This document shows, piece after piece, positions 37,202-45,520 of a DNA stretch of 64,000 bases. This DNA comes from G963668435 sp963668435. GTDB taxonomy: Bacteria; Latescibacterota; Latescibacteria; Latescibacterales; Latescibacteraceae. Both the position numbers and the translations under genes were made by a program. Under the pieces are notes generated by a model. It worked only from the letters and a program-made list of their open reading frames with translations, made no database searches and was not told the origin of the DNA. How positions within the stretch are numbered: the first letter of the stretch is position 1; every line of letters begins with the position of its first letter. The DNA is taken from assembly GCA_963668435.2 (NCBI GenBank), contig CAXXSC010000010.1:372001-436000 (forward strand), read 5' to 3'.

Positions 37202-38083
37202 TCAGTACAGCACTTCGAAAACCTTGTGGCGGCCGGTGAAACCTTTCAGGTCGAAATAGCCGATGCAGCGTGTTTTGAGAGACGAGTGTGATGGAATGAG
37301 GCGATGCACGACCTCCGAGATAAATATACGGTCGACTCTCGGAAGCTCGTCCTTTTTTATGCCGACGACAGTCTGGTGCATATCGTCGATCTTAACCGAC
37401 TCAATACGGAACGCCATATCGACATTCATACCGCGACGGTCGCCGTCCTCAAGTTTGAACGTTTCTCCAAAATGAATGCCGATCCTGACATGAAAACCCT
37501 TGTAGGAACCGTCCTCTGTTTCAAGCGATTTCATGAGATCGACCGCAAACTTGATCGCAATCATCGGGCTGCTGAATATGAGCATGGAACCATCGCCGGT
37601 ATTTTTGAGAAATTCGGCAGGATACTTGGTGAGATTCATCTTGAGATTGTTGAACAGGATAGTCTTGACCTTGCCTGCGACCCGATCGCCCATGGCCTGG
37701 GCTATTTTGGATGAGCCCACGAGATCAACAACCATTATCGCCTCGGGTTTGTCGGATGTTTCCATATCCTTATTGAAAAACCGCTCCATCGAACGACGTG
37801 ATATCTTGAAGAAAGTATGGCCAACACGGATGATATCACCAGGATTGACCTTCGCCTGTCCCTCAACCAGTTCACCAAGAACAAAACTACCATTACGGGA
37901 ACCGACATCTTTCAATGTCAGTTTCTCGGTTTCCGTAAACCTCAGTTCAGCGTGTTTTCCCGACACAAACTGATCGTCCGAGATAACAATATCATTGGAT
38001 GACGAGCGGCCGATTTTATAAACGCCGGGCTGCATATCTATTTGTTTGCCTTCTTCATTTCCGTTAAGAATTATGAGATTCAT
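37202..38083 (-). CDS. FHA domain-class III adenylate/guanylate cyclase protein
   Basis: 293 residues. N-terminal FHA domain (residues 20-90; YKIGRSSSNDIVISD, SGKHAEL, DVGSRNGSFV) binds phosphothreonine. The C-terminal class III cyclase domain (about 115-260) shows VVDLVGSS (first metal Asp), NTGDGSMLIF (second Asp), RIGIHFGET and GMNVDMAFRIES (Asn and Arg of the active site). It likely makes cAMP or cGMP in response to phospho-Thr signalling. It is divergent from another FHA gene and lies 1-5 kb from a PP2C phosphatase and a Ser/Thr kinase. Confidence 0.88.
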   Translation of the reverse strand: MNLIILNGNEEGKQIDMQPGVYKIGRSSSNDIVISDDQFVSGKHAELRFTETEKLTLKDVGSRNGSFVLGELVEGQAKVNPGDIIRVGHTFFKISRRSMERFFNKDMETSDKPEAIMVVDLVGSSKIAQAMGDRVAGKVKTILFNNLKMNLTKYPAEFLKNTGDGSMLIFSSPMIAIKFAVDLMKSLETEDGSYKGFHVRIGIHFGETFKLEDGDRRGMNVDMAFRIESVKIDDMHQTVVGIKKDELPRVDRIFISEVVHRLIPSHSSLKTRCIGYFDLKGFTGRHKVFEVLY

Positions 38084-38489
38084 CTGGCATCCTGTTAATA
38101 AGTACTGTTCAGACAGGTATTCCTGACGTTATTGTCAGGTTTAAGCAATATATTGCAGAAAAAAAGAATATGTCAACAGTTAATACAACTCAAGTTCCAT
38201 AAGCCCCCCTTCAAAGAGCAAATACCAGAGAAGCTATCGTCGGAATCAAGCTCACTCGAAAAGCGAAGCGAAACGGCATATTCACGGCAACATCGCAGTA
38301 TGCAAATATACGCGCAAGCGCTTAACTGTTGTTTTTCTTTTTTTTTATTATATATTGACTTATGATAAATACATTATTCACATCAACAAAAGAGAGCCTG
38401 TTCAGAGAGCGACAAACGAGAAAAGACTTGACAAATCTATGTAAGAAATAATATTTCTTATAGATAAACATAAACAAGGCGGTTGAGCC
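38084..38489. other. Divergent intergenic region between FHA-cyclase and FHA genes
   Basis: 406 bases, strongly AT-rich in its right half. It must contain promoters for both directions. A TTGACA at 38428-38433 followed after 15 bases by TAATAT (38449-38454) is a candidate for the plus-strand genes, and a perfect dyad overlaps the -10 (separate entry). No coding frame with a convincing ribosome site was found. Confidence 0.5.
38442..38460. promoter_or_regulatory. Perfect dyad overlapping putative FHA-PP2C promoter
   Basis: TAAGAAAT, three bases, ATTTCTTA: an eight-base perfect inverted repeat, 29 bases upstream of the FHA gene start and covering the -10-like TAATAT. It could be an operator for a dimeric repressor, which would control FHA and PP2C together. 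No U-tract follows, so it is unlikely to be a terminator. Confidence 0.4.
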
Positions 38490-39050
38490 ATGCAGGAAGA
38501 CTGGAATATCATCCTCAGCATTGTTAATTCACCGGATGCAGCCCTGATCGGTCAACAGAAAGTGTTCAATACCTCACCTATCAGCATCGGGCGGGGCGAT
38601 GATAACGATCTTGTAATATCTGACCCATCTGTTTCCCGCAAACACGCCATGATTCGGATCACTAACGATTATACCCGAGTTTTCATCACTGATTCGAGCA
38701 CATACGGCACAACGGTCAATGGCGAGTCTGTCCCGAAAGGCCCCGGTTCAGGCTTTACTCTTTCGGACGGCTGTATTATTACTATCGGCAGCACGGAACT
38801 GAGGTTTGAGCTCAAGCTGAAACTGAGCGTGCAGTCGACTTTCATCGGTCAGAACATGGACCGTAGTTTTCTTGACGGTCCCCCTCCCGAAACTGCCGAC
38901 GCTGAACCACAAGACATCTCAGAACCGGAACAAGAAGCACCACGTCCGGCCCATCCCAAACAATCGCAGACAGCTGTCAGCCCGGTATATATCGCCGGAA
39001 TCATTATCTGTCTGGGCCTTTTGGTCTATATTTTCTTCTTTGCATCCTAA
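38490..39050 (+). CDS. Tail-anchored FHA-domain protein
   Basis: 186 residues. FHA domain at residues 26-105 (ISIGRGDDNDLVISDPSVSRKHAMI, STYGTTVNGE). A Pro/Glu-rich linker leads to one C-terminal membrane helix (SPVYIAGIIICLGLLVYIFFF), so the FHA faces the cytoplasm. It is followed 70 bases later by the PP2C phosphatase gene. Likely an adaptor reading phospho-Thr on the nearby kinase or its targets. Confidence 0.88.
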   Translation: MQEDWNIILSIVNSPDAALIGQQKVFNTSPISIGRGDDNDLVISDPSVSRKHAMIRITNDYTRVFITDSSTYGTTVNGESVPKGPGSGFTLSDGCIITIGSTELRFELKLKLSVQSTFIGQNMDRSFLDGPPPETADAEPQDISEPEQEAPRPAHPKQSQTAVSPVYIAGIIICLGLLVYIFFFAS

Positions 39051-39120
39051 AGTACAGAATAAATATATTTACTGAAATCGAACTGGTATTTTACCCACAA
39101 AGCCGGAGACTTAATTAGCG

Positions 39121-39954
39121 ATGCTGTCTATGATTTCATACGGTTTAACTGATGTCGGCAGGATACGAAAAAACAACGAGGATAATTTCGCGATCGAAAA
39201 CGACCTCCTGATCGTTGCCGATGGTATGGGTGGCGCCGCCGCCGGTGAAACCGCCAGTTCGATCGCTGTCGACACAATCACTTCACTTCTGAAAGATATT
39301 CCATACAGCACGGATGATGCCATAGCCGCCGCAGTCAAGAAAGCCATCGCCAAGGCGGATGACACGATCAAACAGCAGGCCAGGATAGACGCAGAGCTCA
39401 AAGGAATGGGCACGACAGTAGTCATGGCACTTCGATACGGTGACAGGATTTGCCTGGGCAATGTTGGAGATTCGCGAGCGTATGTCATATCAGGAGGAAC
39501 AGGTTCGGGGCAAGTCGCAGCGGCAGGACCGGTTGACGCAAATGCCCAGACAGCGATTCTCGAGGCTGTCGATCTCAACAGCCCTCCCCCAAAAAACGAG
39601 GCTTCGATCAGCAGGATATCCCAGGATCATTCCGTGGTCATGGATCTGGTCAACAGCGGTGTCATTACCGAGGAAGATATCAGGACACATCCGCTGAGAA
39701 ACCGTATCACACGCTGCGTTGGAAGCATCAATGACAACGGTGCTGACACGAGCTGGCATACGGTGAAACCAGGCGAAACACTTATCCTCTGTAGTGACGG
39801 GCTCTGGGAAATGGTTCACGAGGACATTATTCTCGCGATAGTCAGCTCCTCGGGAAGCGTGAAAGAAATCTGCAAACGTCTGATCGATGCGGCTAACGAC
39901 GCCGGTGGTCAAGACAATATCACAGTCATTGCCGCACTTTTCGAGGAAACGTGA
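39121..39954 (+). CDS. PP2C-type Ser/Thr protein phosphatase
   Basis: 277 residues. All PP2C motifs present: DVGRIRKNNEDNF, VADGMGGAAAGE, GTTVVMAL, GNVGDSRAYVI, SQDHS, LCSDGLWEMV and GGQDNITV, with the metal-binding Asp residues intact. Between SRAYVI and the SQDHS motif there is an insertion of about 38 residues (125-163, Gly/Ala/Pro-rich) where family members have a short beta hairpin. It should reverse phosphorylation by the kinase at 40040-42571, which converges on it. The same terminator serves both. Confidence 0.9.
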   Translation: MLSMISYGLTDVGRIRKNNEDNFAIENDLLIVADGMGGAAAGETASSIAVDTITSLLKDIPYSTDDAIAAAVKKAIAKADDTIKQQARIDAELKGMGTTVVMALRYGDRICLGNVGDSRAYVISGGTGSGQVAAAGPVDANAQTAILEAVDLNSPPPKNEASISRISQDHSVVMDLVNSGVITEEDIRTHPLRNRITRCVGSINDNGADTSWHTVKPGETLILCSDGLWEMVHEDIILAIVSSSGSVKEICKRLIDAANDAGGQDNITVIAALFEET

Positions 39955-39982
39955 GCAGTTGACCGGCAAATCCAACTGAAAT

Positions 39983-40021
39983 AAAAACGTGACGGCTATA
40001 GTGTAACCGTCACGTTTTTTT
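39983..40021. terminator. Bidirectional rho-independent terminator
   Basis: CGTGACGG (39988-39995) pairs with CCGTCACG (40007-40014); five A precede and seven T follow, so it works in both directions. It sits between the convergent PP2C and kinase genes. Confidence 0.92.
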
Positions 40022-40039
40022 GGTTCTTGATGGAATTGT

Positions 40040-42571
40040 TCAACGGGTATTCCGCGCAATGCGGAAACCGATATGCGCATCTTTTTTTGCTGGGCTGGTA
40101 GGACCGCGCATGGCGTTACGGACAAAATTATCAGCCGAATTCCATCCACCGCCGCGGATCACTTTCATATTCCCGGTTTTCGAGCCGGAAGGATTGATTG
40201 CTCGCGAGGCGTGATACGGCCCGAACCAGTCTGCAGTCCACTCCCAGACATTCCCCGCCATATCATATAGACCGTAATTGTTGGGAGCATACTGGCCCGG
40301 TTTCTGTAGATACTGCCGCCATCCGTTTCCACCCGCCCAATCATGCCCGAGATTGGCACGTCCGGCCGGCGAATCAATTCCCCATGGATATTTCTGGCGT
40401 TCGACACCGCCGCGGGCCGCAAACTCCCATTCCGCTTCAGTAGGAAGACGTCCTCCAGCCCACCGCGCAAAGGTATCCGCATCTTTCCATGTCACGTATA
40501 TTACGGGGCGTTCCGGGTTGAGGAGCTGCTCCTGCCAGTGATCGGGTGGCGTCCTGTTCGTCGCGGTGAGAAAAAGGGCATACTCACGGACAGTCACCTC
40601 GGTACGGGAAAGCTCGAAAGGCGACACAGTCACCTCATGCACGGGAGTACACTGCACCTGCGACGGCAGATCACCGAGAAAATCGCCCATGGAGAATGTA
40701 CCGCCGGGAATTCGTACCCAGTCTACAGAAATCTTTTCCACGGGTGAAGGTGTTTTCTTTACCGGTTCAGCTTCCCTGACAGGAGCCGAAGGTATCTCCC
40801 GGCTTGCAGCCGCTGTCCTGTCGACAGGCGCCGGAGCTGGAGTCTCTGACTGCGTGGACCTCTCCCCCCCCGTTTCGGGCACCTGACGTTCAACAGGCGA
40901 CGACGGTGTTGATGACGTTTCCTCCGCTGCAGTTTTCGGTCGTGAATCGACAGTACGGGGCCTTTGTATGGGAACAGACGCCGCTGGCTCGGATTGAGAG
41001 GGCTCCGGTGTCTGCTGACTGGCAACTGGTTCAGGCACAGTACTTTTTGTTTCGGGCAGTCGGGAAGGTTGTGCTGCGGACGGCTTGTCCTGACGCTCGA
41101 GCGTTCTCGGGCGGACAGGCGGTTTCTTTATTTCAGGTGCAGAATCTTCTGATGATGGCGTGGCGGGCGGCGTTTCTTTTTCTGCAGATTCGGGAGCTGC
41201 TGGAGCCTCCGCCTGTTCTTCCTGCGGCAACGGCGACGGCAAACGCGATGATTTCAGAAATGACAGCGCTCCCAGCGCCACAATAGTCGAAATACCAAAA
41301 ATGATCAGCCCGAGATAAAAAAGTGGAATTCCCTTTTTCTCTTCTTCTTTCGCCGCCTTCTTCTTTTTCTTCTGAGGGGCCTTGATTACTTTCGTATCAC
41401 CATCATCCTCGGAGCTTTTCTGCTTGGCTGGTGTGGCGGATTCATCGATAGTCTTCTCTGATTTCGGCGGTTTCGACATCAGCATGGTCTTGTCAGAATC
41501 CTCACCAACCAATTCCGCCTCTACGGCATCGGCAATCTCATCGGCTGTGGGGGCTACCGATTGTGACTGTACTTTTGCGGCCTCGTCCCTGCTCACTGCC
41601 ATTTCCGGATTTTGATAAGCCTCATGAAGCATTTTTCCGAGTGTCATGGCCGATTCCGGACGGTCAGCGGGATCTTTGGAGAGAGCTTTCATGATTATAT
41701 CCGAAAGAGCCAGCGGCACATTGGGATTGCGCTCGTGAGGAGGTGCCGGCATCTCATGAACCTGTTTATACATCAGCGAGCTGGTATCATGTTCCAGGAA
41801 TGTTGTCTGCCCGACAGCCATTTCATACAGCACGCCGCCCATACTGTAGATATCCGAACGGTTGTCGACTTCCCCGCTTTTTATCTGTTCCGGGCTCATG
41901 TACAGAGGAGTGCCAATGAACATTCCTGTCGATGAAAGACGTGAATCACTCATGGCGCGTGCGATACCGAAATCGACCACGATCGGGATTCTTTTCTTGC
42001 TGACAATAATGTTCTCAGGCTTTATATCGCGGTGAATCACCCCCTGATCGTGCGCGGTCTGGAGTGCAGAACATATCTGAATGCCGAGACGGGTCACGAT
42101 TTTCGGATTGAGGGCGCCGCTTTTCTTGATGATCTCAGCGAGGGAAATGCCATCGATGAAAGACATGGAATAATAGGTAAACTCATCGAGTTTGTCCACG
42201 TCATGTATTTGTATAATACTGGGATGCGACAGTTTTGCCGATATCCTGGCCTCACGCATGAAGCGCTCGGAGAAGTTCTTGTCGAGGGATATTTCCTGCG
42301 GCAGGAGCTTCAAAGCCACCTGACGTTCAAGGCGCTTGTCTTTCGCGAGGAAGACAATAGCCATACCGCCTCGACCGAGCTCGCGAATAACCTCGTAACG
42401 ATCAGATACAGCATCCTTGAAACGTTCGATAAAATCGCCGCCGCCTGAAGACGGTGCCGGTTTATCGGCAGAACCGGATAGAGAATTCCTGATGTCGGAA
42501 AGTTTTTCGCCGCAATTGATGCAAAATTCGGCTTCATCACGGTTTTCCGTACCGCATTTATCGCAAAACAT
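40040..42571 (-). CDS. Transmembrane Ser/Thr protein kinase fused to a formylglycine-enzyme-like (SUMF1) domain
   Basis: 843 residues from the ATG at 42569-42571. Order: zinc ribbon (CDKCGTEN, CINCGEK; 1-24), Hanks-type kinase (about 58-310) with GRGGMA, Lys88, HRDIKPEN (Asp182), DFGIA (Asp200) and GTPLYMSPEQ, basic juxtamembrane part, one membrane helix (415-439), a long Pro/Glu/Ser-rich linker, and a C-terminal FGE-sulfatase domain (614-843; IPGGTFSMG, RLPTEAEWEFAARGG, GLYDMAGNVWEWTADW). In the last block RNAMRG has no Cys where true formylglycine-generating enzymes have one, so this domain is probably a periplasmic ligand sensor or binder. Chlamydial Pkn1 has a similar pairing. Confidence 0.92.
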   Translation of the reverse strand: MFCDKCGTENRDEAEFCINCGEKLSDIRNSLSGSADKPAPSSGGGDFIERFKDAVSDRYEVIRELGRGGMAIVFLAKDKRLERQVALKLLPQEISLDKNFSERFMREARISAKLSHPSIIQIHDVDKLDEFTYYSMSFIDGISLAEIIKKSGALNPKIVTRLGIQICSALQTAHDQGVIHRDIKPENIIVSKKRIPIVVDFGIARAMSDSRLSSTGMFIGTPLYMSPEQIKSGEVDNRSDIYSMGGVLYEMAVGQTTFLEHDTSSLMYKQVHEMPAPPHERNPNVPLALSDIIMKALSKDPADRPESAMTLGKMLHEAYQNPEMAVSRDEAAKVQSQSVAPTADEIADAVEAELVGEDSDKTMLMSKPPKSEKTIDESATPAKQKSSEDDGDTKVIKAPQKKKKKAAKEEEKKGIPLFYLGLIIFGISTIVALGALSFLKSSRLPSPLPQEEQAEAPAAPESAEKETPPATPSSEDSAPEIKKPPVRPRTLERQDKPSAAQPSRLPETKSTVPEPVASQQTPEPSQSEPAASVPIQRPRTVDSRPKTAAEETSSTPSSPVERQVPETGGERSTQSETPAPAPVDRTAAASREIPSAPVREAEPVKKTPSPVEKISVDWVRIPGGTFSMGDFLGDLPSQVQCTPVHEVTVSPFELSRTEVTVREYALFLTATNRTPPDHWQEQLLNPERPVIYVTWKDADTFARWAGGRLPTEAEWEFAARGGVERQKYPWGIDSPAGRANLGHDWAGGNGWRQYLQKPGQYAPNNYGLYDMAGNVWEWTADWFGPYHASRAINPSGSKTGNMKVIRGGGWNSADNFVRNAMRGPTSPAKKDAHIGFRIARNTR

Positions 42572-42950
42572 GCGCCCCCCAGGCAGACATGATATGCCAC
42601 TCGAAAGTCCTTTATTTATATTTACGTATAATCGCCGTGAAGTCAATACTTTTCTCAAAGTTGCCGGTCAGCGAAATGATTTTCAAAAAGCTATTTCCGG
42701 CATTCAATGAAACATTTTTCCTCTTTCGGGAAAAAATATCATGGTTCGACCTTCCATCAAACGCCAGCCAAGCACTCCCTCCACAAAATATAAAAATCGA
42801 GTTATAATGTTGTATTATTAGATACATAAACGCGGCAAATAATTCAACACATCCAAAAACCAATCGTTCTGGCAGAATAATTGCTTATAATTAAGTTGTT
42901 ATTTTATCATTTCGTATCAATAAGCACCTAATCAGCCTTTGGGATGTATC
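42572..42950. other. Divergent intergenic region between kinase and TPR genes
   Basis: 379 AT-rich bases. A TATAAT at 42886-42891 lies upstream of the plus-strand TPR gene but I see no good -35 in front of it. An open frame on the minus strand (42612-42863) has no ribosome site and low-complexity content, so it is not called. Confidence 0.45.
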
Positions 42951-44225
42951 ATGACACGTTTTGCCGTAACGATATTTTTCAGTCTGCTTATCATAGCAAT
43001 TATTCCACTTGCCGCCCAGAATATGCCTGAGGGTAAGGTTCTGAGCATTTCCGGCCAGACAGTCATAGCCGAATTCCTCGAGGGAAGCCTCGGTGTCGGT
43101 GACGAGGTCGAGATACGTAGGCCGAAAAAAATTATTGATCCTGTTTCAGGAAAAATGCGCGGCCAGACGACCGAGACTATTGCACGCGGTTTAATCGTGG
43201 ATTTCGGACTGAACAAGGCAAATCTCAAAATCACCAGCACAGTTGGCGGCAACGAGGTGATGATCGATGATATCGCCATTCTCACCGGCCGCGAAAAGAA
43301 AATCACACGGGAAGGCCCCCGTTCGGGCTCTATCCAGGAGATAAGTGACGACACAATCATCACCGACTTCGGTGTCAAGGACGAGGTCAGCCCAGGTGAC
43401 ATTTTCCTCATTCAGCGCAACGAACCCATTATCGATGAAAGCACGAAAGAAATAGTCGGTACGAACACGGTGACTGTCGGCCGTTACGTGGCGGATAATG
43501 TCGGAGATTCCTCGAGCACGGCCCGTATACTGGAACAGAATCTTGTGCCGCAGAAAACGGACATCGTTTACAGGGAATCGGAATATCTCGACTATCTCGC
43601 CGTTATGCAGTCTGATTCAATGAAAATCGCCAGGCTCGAGGATGATGTCGATATTCTGAAACGCCAGCTCAGGGCAGTGCAGAGCAAGCTCGACAGTCTC
43701 GGAGTCGCCCATGAAATGCATCTCGCTGAATATGCCACCCTCACCAGCGACATAGAGGGTTTCCTGAACCAGCTCATGAAGGGCGACATGAAAGATATTA
43801 AAATCCGCATCAAGAATGACGAGCCCTACAGCGCCAGCGAGTCGAAACAGCTGCTTACCCTCTACGGTCAGGCATTGAAAGACTGTCTCGACCATGAACT
43901 TGAAAGCGCCATCCGTCAGTTTAAAGCGATTATGGCACAATATCCCGAATCGAAATTGAGCGAAAACTGCCGTTACTGGATCGCACTGTCCCAGTTCGGC
44001 CAGAAAGACTATACAAGCGCAATCGCCGGTTTTCAGGAAGTGCTGAATGACCGCCGTTTCGATCACAAGGACGACGATGCGGCTATAATGCTGGGTATCA
44101 GCTATTACAGGCAGAAACGCTACGACGAGGCGAAATCGGCTTTCGAGCGCTTTATCGCGGAATATCCGAAAAGCGAGTATCGCTCAAAAGCCTCATTCTG
44201 GGTAAAACAGATACCGGCGGGATAA
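42951..44225 (+). CDS. Exported TPR protein, CpoB/YbgF-like C-terminus
   Basis: 424 residues from the ATG at 42951. A signal peptide (ending PLAAQ) is followed by two similar beta-rich units (EGKVLSISGQTVIAEF...VGDEVEIRR and GSIQEISDDTIITDF...PGDIFLIQR), a coiled-coil segment (near residues 218-255), and TPR-like repeats in the last 130 residues (AIRQFKAIMAQYPESKLSENCRYW, YDEAKSAFERFIAEYPKSEYRSKA). The coil-plus-TPR end resembles CpoB/YbgF, which links wall synthesis with outer-membrane constriction. The Tol-Pal genes are absent. In operon with the TPR lipoprotein 27 bases downstream. Confidence 0.75.
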   Translation: MTRFAVTIFFSLLIIAIIPLAAQNMPEGKVLSISGQTVIAEFLEGSLGVGDEVEIRRPKKIIDPVSGKMRGQTTETIARGLIVDFGLNKANLKITSTVGGNEVMIDDIAILTGREKKITREGPRSGSIQEISDDTIITDFGVKDEVSPGDIFLIQRNEPIIDESTKEIVGTNTVTVGRYVADNVGDSSSTARILEQNLVPQKTDIVYRESEYLDYLAVMQSDSMKIARLEDDVDILKRQLRAVQSKLDSLGVAHEMHLAEYATLTSDIEGFLNQLMKGDMKDIKIRIKNDEPYSASESKQLLTLYGQALKDCLDHELESAIRQFKAIMAQYPESKLSENCRYWIALSQFGQKDYTSAIAGFQEVLNDRRFDHKDDDAAIMLGISYYRQKRYDEAKSAFERFIAEYPKSEYRSKASFWVKQIPAG

Positions 44226-44252
44226 TACGCTGATATTTATTAAGGAAAACGC

Positions 44253-45425
44253 ATGGAGATGCGAAACATGAAACAGTTACGGTCAGCCGGTCTGATAGCC
44301 ATAGTCATTGCCGCCGCACTCGTCCTGAACAGCTGCGGTTCAGCGGTATCTTATTATAAACGTGGTGTCCGCTTCGAGAAAAAGGGCGATTATGGCAAGG
44401 CAATCGACTCGTTCAGAAGATCTTTGAAACATGATCCGAATTATGCCCTCTCTTATTACGGGTTAGGATCCGTGTATGCGAAAAACAAACGTTGGGACGA
44501 GGCGCTGACCAGCCTTCTCGAGGCAGAACGCCTGGGTGTAAATGACCAGGAACTGCACATGACACTCGCATCCGTCTATGAAGCGCTTAACCAGATGGAT
44601 CAGGCGGCTGAAGAATACGGTAAGGCAATCAAGGAACGCCCCGATGATGTCTACGCCCACCTCGAACTGGGCAACAGCCTCGAACAGATGGGTGACCTGC
44701 CCGGTGCACTGTCAGAGTTCAACGCAGCAATTGCCATCGCAATAGATTTCCCGGAGGCATATTTTCACAGCGCCCGTATCCTCTATAAGCTCGGGCGGCT
44801 GAAAGAGGCCGAGGAAACCTACGAACAGGCTATCAAGCTGAAAGAGAATTATCCACAGGCACAGAATAACCTGACGGTTCTCTATCTCTCTACGAACCAG
44901 ATACTGAAAGCCCATGAATCCGCCAGGAAAACACTCGACATGGACTCCGGTTATGCTCCCGGAATTGTGAACATGGGAGTCGTCAATGAGCTGATGGACA
45001 AACATGATGAGGCAAAAGATTATTACCGGCGGGCAGTCAATAAAGATCCTGAATACGCCATGGCCCATTTTCGGCTTGGACTCCTGCTTTCACAGGACGG
45101 CGAACTCGAGGAAGCGCGCCGTGAACTGGAACTGGCAGTGATGTCGGCGCCCGATTTCGCACCGGCGTATAATGAACTTGGACTGATCCTGCTGCAGGTC
45201 AGCGATTACCGCAATGCGCTCGATCACCTGAAAAACGCCGTACGCATAGACTCTACCTACGCCGAAGCGTACTACAACATGGGTGGTATCTACTCAAATA
45301 CCGGTGAATACCTCAAAGCAGCGTCAGCCTACAACAGATATCTCTCATTCGCGGAGGCACCTGAGGACCAAGAGGAAGTACAGGCACTGGTTCGGATACT
45401 GATATCCGCCGGCAAACGGAAATAA
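44253..45425 (+). CDS. TPR-repeat lipoprotein
   Basis: 390 residues. AAGGA six bases before the ATG. The signal ends in LVLNSC, a lipobox, so the protein is lipid-anchored and faces the periplasm. Then about ten TPR units run to the end (ALSYYGLGSVYAKNKRWDEA, VYAHLELGNSLEQMGDLPGA, AEAYYNMGGIYSNTGEYLKAA). TPR lipoproteins of this type scaffold envelope complexes such as PilF-type pilotins, a possible link to the pil genes at 34-37 kb. It ends just before a strong terminator. Confidence 0.87.
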   Translation: MEMRNMKQLRSAGLIAIVIAAALVLNSCGSAVSYYKRGVRFEKKGDYGKAIDSFRRSLKHDPNYALSYYGLGSVYAKNKRWDEALTSLLEAERLGVNDQELHMTLASVYEALNQMDQAAEEYGKAIKERPDDVYAHLELGNSLEQMGDLPGALSEFNAAIAIAIDFPEAYFHSARILYKLGRLKEAEETYEQAIKLKENYPQAQNNLTVLYLSTNQILKAHESARKTLDMDSGYAPGIVNMGVVNELMDKHDEAKDYYRRAVNKDPEYAMAHFRLGLLLSQDGELEEARRELELAVMSAPDFAPAYNELGLILLQVSDYRNALDHLKNAVRIDSTYAEAYYNMGGIYSNTGEYLKAASAYNRYLSFAEAPEDQEEVQALVRILISAGKRK

Positions 45426-45449
45426 CAACACCATTCTACTCGACACGAA

Positions 45450-45482
45450 GAAGCCCCGGTATTAGCGCCGGGGCTTCCTTTA
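45450..45482. terminator. Rho-independent terminator between convergent genes
   Basis: GAAGCCCCGG (45450-45459) pairs with CCGGGGCTTC (45468-45477), eight-base loop, followed by a short T-rich tail (CTTTATT). It ends the TPR operon, and could act weakly on nagA from the other side. Confidence 0.85.
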
Positions 45483-45520
45483 TTCGATATTTAAGAGCTA
45501 TTCAAGTGCGCTGCCACACC

